From Tenrec ecaudatus (lineage: Eukaryota > Chordata > Mammalia > Afrosoricida > Tenrecidae): a DNA stretch of 64,000 nucleotides. Within the stretch, counting starts at the first letter, position 1. Each line of letters opens with the position of its first letter. The position numbers and the translations under genes were made by a program. The stretch is taken from positions 9,110,497-9,174,496 of the forward strand of contig NC_134542.1 of NCBI RefSeq assembly GCF_050624435.1, in the 5' to 3' direction. Below the pieces are notes generated by a model. The model saw only the letters and a list, made by a program, of their open reading frames with translations. It did not search any database and was not told the DNA's origin. This document shows positions 56,842-64,000 of the stretch, in pieces.

Positions 56842-57204
56842 GCCTCATCATTGTCTTCACTGTCTTCTCCTTTGGTGCGAAAACGACACTTTTTCTTTAA
56901 AATGTTGTCATGAAATCTTCATCTTTACGAGACTGAGTAACTTTCCCGAGCATGCCCTCCAACTTTGTCTTTGTCTTGAGGAATTTGACACACTCATTAT
57001 TGTTTATTAAGAATGTATAATATTCCATTTTGGGCATTGTTTCCATTTTTTTCGCTATTATGGAAATTGCTGTGATAAACATGAGTTTGTGTATCTGTTA
57101 GTGTTTGTTCTTTTATTCTTTTAGGGGATAAACTAAGTAGAGAGATTGTACAATCAGAAGGTGTTGTCATTTGCTTAAGGAAGTGCCATACTGTTCCCCA
57201 TAAA

Positions 57205-57365
57205 ACAAAAACAAAGTCCCTGGCATTGAGTCAGTGCCCACTCACAGAGGTCTTGGAGGACAGGGTGGAACAGCCCCGTGAGTTCCCATCTTCTCCCACA
57301 AACAGCTCTGCTTTCCAACTACTACTGACTTGGCCCAACTCATAACAACTGCGCCGTCAGGGCCC
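57205..57365 (-). mobile_element. AfroSINE inserted in the old L1
   Basis: 'cctggcattgagtcagtgcc', 'ggaggacagggtggaacagc' and 'aactgcgccgtcagggcccc' are present. L1 sequence continues on both sides. Confidence 0.85.
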
Positions 57366-58849
57366 CAGTTCCCGCTCTGGTTGTATAATTCTGCAATCTA
57401 CCAGAAATTTATGAGTGTTCCTGCCTCTCCACCTCCTCTTCAGCATTTATGATTTTCTGTTTGAATTTTGCTAAGAGCACCAATGTGAGTTGGTATCTCA
57501 CTGTTGTTTAAATTTGTATTTCTCTTGTAGCTAATGAATGTGAGTACTTCTTCATATGATTGTTGGCTGCCGGTTGTCATCTTTAGTAACTTGTCTATTC
57601 ATGTCTCATGCCATTTTTTGGACTGAGTTGTTTGTATATTTCTTAGTAAGGTATTGTAGTTTTCTATAGGTTTTTGAAATTAGCCCTTTACCTGATACGT
57701 CATTGCAAAATATTTTTGCCAATCTGTGGATTCTGTTTTTACTCTTTTGATGAACATGGATGTAGTATTTTTAAAAGGTCCCAGTCTTCTATTTTGTCTT
57801 CTGTCAGGTGGGGATCTTCACTATGTTTGCTAGTATATTATTAGAGCACTTGTATTAGAGCACTTAAGTATGTCTCTGTTATTTTAATTTATGATCCTTA
57901 TGTCTCTAAGGTTTATATTTAGGCCTTGAATCCATCTTGAGTTCATAGTTGTACATGGTATGAGGGATGATTCTTGTTTTGTGGTTTTTTTGCAAGTGGA
58001 GATCCATCCTCCCCAGCATCATTTATTGAAAAGGTAACCTCTTCCTCCACTTAATGTATTTTAGGCCTTTATTAAAAACCAGGTGTCTGTTGATCCTCGA
58101 TTTTAATTTCTGCATTCTCTGTTCTAATCTATTGGTCTTCATATCTGCCACGGAACCAGTACCAAGCTGCTTTGATTACTGTGGCTCTAGAATAGGTTTT
58201 GAAATCAGGGGGTGAAGGGCCTTCCACTTCGCTTTTTAAACTAGGGTTTTGTTTATCCTAGGTTTACTTCCTTTCCATCTAAAGTTGGTGATTCGTTTTT
58301 TCATTTATTTGAAGAGTTATGCTGGGACTGGGCTTGACATGCATTGACTGAGTGCTTTCAGTGATACTTACATTTTCCACTATATTGAGTTTTCCTATCT
58401 ATGAACATGGGACATTCGTCCATTTGTGTGAGTGTCTTGGTTTCTTGTAGAAGATTTTTATAGTTTTCTTTGTGTAAGTCTTTCATTTCTCTGGTTAGAT
58501 TTATTTCCAAGCATTTTATCTTTTGGGCAGTTATTGTAAATGGTATTGTAAATGGTATTAGCTTCCTTTTCAGAGTCCTCCTTTTTAATATTCAAGTATC
58601 CACATTATTTTTGGATGTTTATCTTATCACCTACAACATTGCCAAAATTTCAATTAGTTCTAGCAACTTAAAAAATCTAATCTTTGGGGGTTTCTATATA
58701 TAGGATGAAGTCATTTGAAAATAAAGAGAGCCTTGTTTCTCCTGTGCCAACTTGGATGTCTTTGTTATCTTTTTGATGTCTTATAGCTCTGGCTAAGCCT
58801 TCCAGGGCTAGATTAAAGAAGAGTGATGGTAAAGGGCACTCTCTCTGTT

Positions 58850-59035
58850 TCACATGTGAAGGGGGAATGTTTTCAATTTCTCTGCATTAAGTGAGATGCT
58901 AGTTATTGGTTTTGCATATATGACCTTTATTATGTTGAAGAATTTCCTTTCAGTTCTTATTTTATTAAGTGTTGGTGTCAAGAATGGACGTTGAACTTTA
59001 TCAAATGCCTTTTCTGCATTGATTGATGTAATCAT
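58850..59035 (-). pseudogene. L1 ORF2 reverse transcriptase fragment
   Basis: A 61-codon open stretch on the minus strand reads ITSINAEKAFDKVQRPF and SLNAEKLKTFPLHM, matching the L1 reverse transcriptase segment just upstream of the catalytic core. Stops and frameshifts interrupt the frame on both sides. Confidence 0.85.
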
Positions 59036-59224
59036 ACAATTCTTTTCTTTTGTCTTGTTTTTCTAATATTGAACCATCCTTACAGATTCTTCTTTTTAGA
59101 AAACATGATATATTCTCAGTGAAATAACTTAATGCAAACCACTTAAACTCTCTATTTTTCATTCTACTTAAAGGCTATATTTACTCATTAATTTATTTCA
59201 TATATGTTGATTCCTTCTACTACC

Positions 59225-59432
59225 AAGAGTCCTTGGTCCATGAGCATGGTTAAGCACTTGTCTGACAATGAAAATGTTGGCAGCTTTCATCCATCCAGAG
59301 GAACCTTGGACAAAAGACCTGGCTCCTCCTGTTAAGAGCTACTTCTTAGAAACCCACGGAGCAGTTCCACCCCATCCTATAGGATCACCGTGAGTTGGGA
59401 TTGACTCAATGGCAGTGAGTTTGGCTGAGGTC
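59225..59432 (+). mobile_element. AfroSINE, diverged
   Basis: 'ggttaagcacttgtctgaca', 'gaaacccacggagcagttcc' and 'gggattgactcaatggcagt' are present. Confidence 0.8.
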
Positions 59433-59439
59433 TATTTTT

Positions 59440-59545
59440 GAAAGGTTGCAGCCATTGAGGACCCCTTGGGACATAGTTTTGCTCTGTCACACATGGGATT
59501 TCTGCTCAACAGAATCGACTCAGTGACAACTGTTTGGCTGGGGTA
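59440..59545 (+). mobile_element. AfroSINE tail fragment
   Basis: 'cagaatcgactcagtgacaa' and a weak body are present. Confidence 0.55.
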
Positions 59546-59689
59546 CGAACAACTGGATGCCCTTGGCATAAAGAGCATTTGGTAATCACCAAGACATACC
59601 AATGGTATCACAATCAATATTAAACAACCGATTGGTCCAGTTGTGTTAGATAGTTAAAACCACATGACCTAAACGGACTTTCGCTTATC

Positions 59690-59872
59690 AGGTAAGATGC
59701 ACCAGTGCTGTCAAGTCAGTTGGGTCTCAGCAACACTAGAGAGCAGCGAACTACTCCTTATGGTCTCCATGCTACAAATGTTCACGGGAGCAGAAAGCTT
59801 CTTCTTTTTTTTTTTTTTCTCCCATGGAGTGGCTGGCAAGTCTGAACTGCCAATCTTGTGATAATCATCAAA
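59690..59872 (-). mobile_element. AfroSINE, diverged
   Basis: 'gtgctgtcaagtcagttggg', 'cgggagcagaaagcttcttc' and 'ccatggagtggctggcaagt' are present, with an internal T-run expansion at 59804. Confidence 0.75.
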
Positions 59873-60039
59873 ACTGGAACATAAAATATGTCTCCTATAT
59901 TATGTGAGCCCTGCTTCATGCTATATACAAAACTAAATGATAAAGTGGCTTAAAGAGCTAAATGTGAAACCTAAGACTTTCAGAGGAAAGCATGGGAGGC
60001 TGCTTCATTGAGATGGGCATGTGAGGTTTCTTAAACAAG

Positions 60040-60060
60040 CCACACACACACACACACACA
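60040..60060. repeat. (CA)n microsatellite
   Basis: About ten CA units. Confidence 0.95.
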
Positions 60061-60570
60061 GATGTATTAAAAGAGATATCAATAAACTTAACTTTGTTCA
60101 AGTTCACATCCTATTTTGGGGATGCCCACTTGTGAGGGAACAGAGAGGCGGGCAGGCTGGCTGCCGTGTCCAGTGCGTGTAGCTATCCAAGCAGGCAGGG
60201 CAAGGACGAGTTGGAGGATGCAGGAGATGATGCGGTTCAAAAGCAGAGAAATCGGACCCTCAGATATGTGTCCAAGGATAGAACTGAGAGGTAGCAGGCA
60301 AGGGCAGAGGCAAAGCGAAAGGCGACAAGATGATGGCAGAAGACTCTGGAATCCTTTCTCTGGGCCTGGGATGTTCCCCCAGCCGCTTGGGAAGACTGGC
60401 CTATTTTATGGCCTTCGATCCAAATGGACACCAATAGTATTCCTTTGCTCGAGTGCTTTTTGTTGTGCCTCCCAGATTTGAGTGCTGCTTAGTCCCTAAA
60501 TGCTGTACTTCTTTTGGAAGATGGCTGGTAAACTGTTACTTCACGTTTCCGATCACCGTGTTTTCTGTAG

Positions 60571-60716
60571 GTTTTGTGAACGATTCTGTGACTAAGAGAA
60601 TCGAGGCCCTGCGCCTAACCCTGGTGGTGAAGCTCAGCACCTGTGTCCCCGGGGGAAGCCCTGCAAATGAGGTGGAGTGCTCCGGGAAAGGCAAATGCAC
60701 CACGAAGCCATCAGAG
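60571..60716 (+). CDS. DNER: DNER coding exon (exon 5): start of next cysteine-rich module
   Basis: This 146-bp exon enters in phase 1 and leaves in phase 0. Its first two bases complete the glycine begun at 12104, giving G-FVNDSVTKRIEALRLT. It continues LVVKLSTCVPGGSPANEVE and CSGKGKCTTKPSE. NDS is a further N-glycosylation sequon. The CVPGG...CSGKGKC cysteines open the next EGF-like module, which must be completed in exon 6, outside the window. The acceptor is ttttctgtag|GTTTTG and the donor GAG|gtaagt. The wider ORF 60453-60911 runs through both intron borders and is not the true extent. The match to human DNER is strong from memory, and the frame is intact after a 48-kb intron. Confidence 0.93.
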
Positions 60717-60924
60717 GTAAGTCGGAGCCTGGCCACTCATTTAGACAACATGTGTACACAGGCATGTGTACCTTTATCCAGCCGACACCTGAACAAGCTG
60801 AGCTTAGGAGTGTCGTGCTCCTGTGGGATTGAAAACCCATGTGTAATTTACAATTGGCCTGTGAACAACACGGATTTGAGCAGCACACGCCCATTGATGA
60901 TCTGTTGTTAGACGCCCTCATGTT

Positions 60925-61395
60925 GGCTCTGACACATAGCATCCTCACCGTATAGCATCCTCACCGTATAGCATCCCCACCATATAGCATCCTCACCGTA
61001 TAGCATCCCCACCGTATAGCATCCCCACCGTATAGCATCCCCACCGTACCATTGAACAAAACACTGCCCGGCCCTGCGCCCTCCTCACCATCTGTGATCA
61101 CTGTAATGAGCCCAGTGTGGTGGCCATTATGCCAGTTTGTCGCATTGAGGGTCTTGTTCTTCGCTGCTCCTCTACTTTACCAAGCACGATGCCCTTTGCC
61201 GGGTACTGGTCTCTCGACCACGCGTCCAAAGCCAGGGAGACAAAGTCTCACCGTCCTTACTTCTAAGGAGCATTCTGGTTGTACTTCTTCCAAGACAGAT
61301 GTGCGTTCTTCTGGCAGGTCATAGCCTTCCCCAGCACCCCAGTCCTAGGCAGGTGTTTTTTCTGTTGTTGCTCATGTGAGAGCCGGTGTGCTGAG
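60925..61395 (-). mobile_element. RTE/BovB-type 3' fragment
   Basis: 'aacaaaacactgcccggccc', 'actttaccaagcacgatgcc' and 'cttccaagacagatgtgcgt' are reversed RTE landmarks. Its end nearest exon 5 has expanded into a minisatellite. Confidence 0.8.
60936..61047. repeat. 16-bp minisatellite, exactly 7 units
   Basis: The unit is atagcatcctcaccgt, with T/C variation at the ninth or tenth position and one 'accat' variant. The length is 112 bp = 7 x 16 with no indels. Confidence 0.95.
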
Positions 61396-61630
61396 CATCT
61401 GTTTAAAACGCCATTAATCATGCCATGGGAGCCGCTTGTCTCTGAGTCAGGCCTCACGGAGACGAAGGGCTCATGCGGAGACAGGGATGATAGTTTAAGG
61501 GGATACTCGCGACTCCTGAGTACACTGTAATGCCCTCAGGAAACAGCTGTCTGCTGGCAAGTGGGCCCAGGCCGTTTAAACTGCTGTTGTTCCAGGGTCC
61601 CCAAAAAGCTTGTGGAAAAAGTCCATGATC

Positions 61631-61989
61631 ATCCGGGACAGATGAGCCCCTCAGGACCATTGGTGAGAGTGGCGATACCGGGAGGGTGGAGTCAAAAGGG
61701 GGAACCGATCACAAGGATCTCCATATAACCCCTCCCTGGGGGACAGACAACAAAAAAGTGGGTGAAAGGAGACGTTGGATGGTATAAGACATGACAAAAT
61801 AATAATAATTTATAAATTATCAAGAGGGAGGGAGCAACAAGGAAGGGGGAAAAATGAGGAGCTGATGCCAAGGGCTCAAGTAGAAAGCAAATGTTTTGAG
61901 AATGACGATGGCAACATCTGTATAAATGTGCTCGACACAATGGATGGATGGATGGATGGATTGTACAGGCCCTCAATAAAATGATTTTA
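61631..61989 (+). mobile_element. L1 3'UTR end with target duplication
   Basis: 'gagctgatgccaagggctca', 'acgatggcaacatctgtata' and 'ccctcaataaaatgatt' mark the L1 3' terminus. Flanks aaaaagTccatgatc (61616-61630) and aaaaagAccatgatc (61990-62004) are a 15-bp duplication matching at 14/15. Confidence 0.85.
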
Positions 61990-62454
61990 AAAAAGACCAT
62001 GATCTTTCAGCGCTAACTTTCCATAAACTCTGATTTTTTCCAAACTAATTTGCATGCCACAAAAGAAGACAAGTCACTTTCACGTTGCCTTTCCCTCCTC
62101 AAGCTTTCAGACCTGTGTGTGGAGGCTTTAAAGGCTGTGAACCCGCCCTCTCTCGCTCTCTGGGTTAACTTGGCTTCGTTTATATCTAGTTGTTGTGTTT
62201 GTGGCATGTAACACATGCGAAGAAGAAGATGTCCTGTGTGGTTACTGAACCCCTCTGCTCAAATCAGCGACCAGCACCCAGTGAGCCTCTGTAGCCGTGG
62301 CTCTATTATGTTCTACCCCACCTGCCCCCTCCTTCCCTTCCTGCCCTGTCCTCCCCCAAGCCCTGCCCCGTCCTGGCGTCTTGATAGTTATTAAAGGCTG
62401 TTCCTTTACTGTGAAGCTCGTTTTTGCTTTGTTTTCATCTAGGATGATGGTTGA

Positions 62455-62760
62455 CTAGCTGTGCTGGGCATAACCTTCCCTCGTTTTGTCCGCGTCCTAA
62501 GGTGCTGGACGGCTCGTAGTTGTTTACGGATGCATGGCATTCCATTCTGTGACTGTGCCAGTGTTGGCTGCCCCGTTCCTCTACAGGCAAGGCTTTTGAT
62601 TGTGGCCATCTCTTTGTTATTATAAAAATTGCTGCAATAAATCTGGGTGTGCATATGTCTGTGTTTTGTTCTTCATTTCTTTAAAGTATGTACCAAGTAG
62701 AGAAATTGCAGAATATTAAAGTGTTTGTATTTGCAGTTCTTTAAGGAAGCATCATCCTCG
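62455..62760 (-). mobile_element. Old L1 3' fragment
   Basis: 'ttacggatgcatggcattcc', 'ttataaaaattgctgcaata' and 'taccaagtagagaaattgca' correspond to the region near 57000-57160 of the old L1. Confidence 0.65.
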
Positions 62761-62817
62761 TTATCCCTGTATCATCCATAAGCATTTAAATATCATATTG
62801 TTTTAAATATTGAAAAC

Positions 62818-63015
62818 TGGTGGCTTAGTGGTTACACATTGGACTGGAACTGCAAGGCAAGTTATTTAAAATCACCCGCTGCTGTGCCGGAGAAAGTTGA
62901 GGCTTCCTACTGCTATGAAGAGATACAGGCTCAGAATCCCATGGGAGCGTTCTTCCTTGTGCGATTGGGTCACTCTGAGTTGAAAGCGATTCAGTGGCAG
63001 TGAGTTTTGAGAATT
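62818..63015 (+). mobile_element. AfroSINE
   Basis: 'ctggtggcttagtggttaca', 'agttgaggcttcctactgct' and 'gcgattcagtggcagtgagt' run head to tail. Confidence 0.85.
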
Positions 63016-63699
63016 TTTAAGAACGTCCTGCTTTGGTACACACCAGAGGTTGGCCAGGCATCATTGTATGTAGTTGTAGAAAGGAGAAATGGAAGAAAGG
63101 GCAGTTGCTTGTCATTGACTTACAGGTTCTGGAACTATTGCCAACAAATAACAAATTCCTTTCAGACTTAGCACCTCTCTAGAGCTGGCCTCAAAATTGC
63201 AGATGCAGCAGGAGAGTGGGAGGAAGACAGGGATGGGAAGGGAAACTCATTGTGTGTTTCATTTGGGGTGTTGGCATCATCCCTGCTCTGGAGGACCCCC
63301 ATTTTCAGGAGGATGGTGGAAGGTGGGTGCTGAGAACAACTTTCTGCCCTCCCTTCTTGTCTTCTGGGTTTTAGTGACATGGAGGTGGTTATGAATAGAA
63401 CCTAGTGGTGATTTGGGCCAACCTCCATCCTTCAAGGGAAGATTTTTTTGGAAACAGGTTTGGGCAGATGGGTTCTGAGAGAGACACCTCTATTTTACAA
63501 GGGGAACGCCCCATTGGGAGTGCCCATTCTTCTCACCACTTCCAGTTTAACATTCCTGCACACTTGCTTCCATTTTCCCCTCACCAGTTTGACACATATT
63601 TCCAGGAGAGCCAGTTTTGAGTCAGAGTGAATCCCCAAAGACACCACCCCCCGAAACCAGAGCACGATTCATTTTAGACTAATATGGTGCAAAGCAGTG

Positions 63700-63945
63700 C
63701 TGATGTTTCATGGGTTAAGTGTTGGGCCACTAGAGGAGGCTGTCTGTAAACGATTAGTCTCTGGATGTCTTGTTGGAATCCACTCGGTGGCATTGGGTGA
63801 CTTGAGGCAATGACTACCATTCTTGGTTTATGGCAACCGGAAGGTTGGAGGCTTGAGTCCACTTGGAAGAAATATTTGACATTCCATTTCCGAAAACACC
63901 AGCCATCGAAAACCCTGTGCTGCTCAGTTTTATACTGTCACACAC
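63700..63945 (+). mobile_element. Two diverged AfroSINE fragments
   Basis: 'catgggttaagtgttgggcc' with 'gaatccactcggtggcattg' forms one copy. From about 63812 'ggaggcttgagtccacttgg' and 'gaaaaccctgtgctgctcag' form a second, variant-middle copy. Confidence 0.6.
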
Positions 63946-64000
63946 GTTGCCATGTGTTGGGCTTGACCAAAGCAAACTCAACTACATCTGTGGTCACCAA

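Larger units (their letters stand above)
56570..59100 (-). mobile_element. Old L1, ORF2 to 3' end
   Basis: Reversed L1 landmarks run in order: 'ggaaattgctgtgataaaca' (57062), 'gtgagttggtatctcactg' (57485), 'tagttgtacatggtatgagg' (57946), 'ccagtaccaagctgctttga' (58157) and 'gatgtaatcatacaattc' (59025). It is more diverged than the tenrec-type L1 and is interrupted by an AfroSINE. Confidence 0.8.
12105..60570 (+). other. DNER: DNER intron 4 (48.5 kb)
   Basis: The donor is gtgagt and the acceptor gttttctgtag. The intron consists of L1, RTE, AfroSINE, LTR and DNA transposon insertions separated by single-copy sequence. No second gene, processed gene copy or tRNA gene was recognised. Stretches of more than 300 bp without an assigned element include 12780-14030, 15180-15565, 17660-18840, 24180-25070, 29320-31265, 42290-43230, 52920-53860 and 55626-56560. 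Confidence 0.85.
60717..64000 (+). other. DNER: DNER intron 5 (5' part)
   Basis: The donor is gtaagt. The intron holds an RTE with a minisatellite, two L1 ends and AfroSINEs. No exon was recognised in 60717-64000; 63020-63690 shows no recognisable element. Confidence 0.8.

Noticed and set aside
60453-60911. Treating the whole 152-codon ORF as the exon
   Set aside because: Homology starts at 60571 after a good acceptor and ends at 60716 before gtaagt.

Overview
This is nuclear DNA from a placental mammal, almost certainly an afrotherian and most likely a tenrec (Echinops-like). About fifty tRNA-derived SINEs are AfroSINEs, a family restricted to Afrotheria. An RTE/BovB-type LINE ending in (AAC)n is also abundant. 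A SPIN-type hAT transposon is present, and among afrotherians SPIN is known to me only from tenrec. The species call is an inference from these repeats.

The only gene I can support is DNER (Delta/Notch-like EGF repeat-containing), on the + strand. Four consecutive coding exons are visible at 4544-4843, 7698-7792, 11938-12104 and 60571-60716. All have canonical AG/GT borders and matching phases (0, 2, 1, 0), and the spliced frame stays open for 236 codons. They encode the first EGF-like module of the ectodomain, a linker with several N-glycosylation sequons, and the start of the next cysteine-rich module. By homology to human DNER they are exons 2-5. The window begins in intron 1 and ends in intron 5. 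Introns 2, 3 and 4 are 2.9, 4.1 and 48.5 kb long.

Everything else is intronic and mostly mobile-element debris: AfroSINEs in both orientations; RTE 3' ends; a lineage-specific L1 with a very long (over 2 kb) 3'UTR at several sites; older L1 pieces with ORF2 remnants at 49000-50042 and 56570-59100; MaLR-like LTRs; two solo LTRs of one ERV family; and small DNA transposons. Simple repeats and several minisatellites are scattered through it.

The parts most worth a second look are: (i) the nested locus 8043-9045, where one AfroSINE holds both a hAT MITE and a solo LTR, each with its target duplication; (ii) the SPIN element at 31593-32068 inside an RTE copy; (iii) a truncated, tailless 5S rRNA retropseudogene at 51524-51613 with a 15-bp target duplication, inside an RTE tail inside an old LTR; (iv) a 45/47 inverted repeat enclosing a pyrimidine tract at 43235-43838; and (v) minisatellites that grew inside RTE tails. 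I found no prokaryote-like system, no functional RNA gene and no second protein-coding gene.
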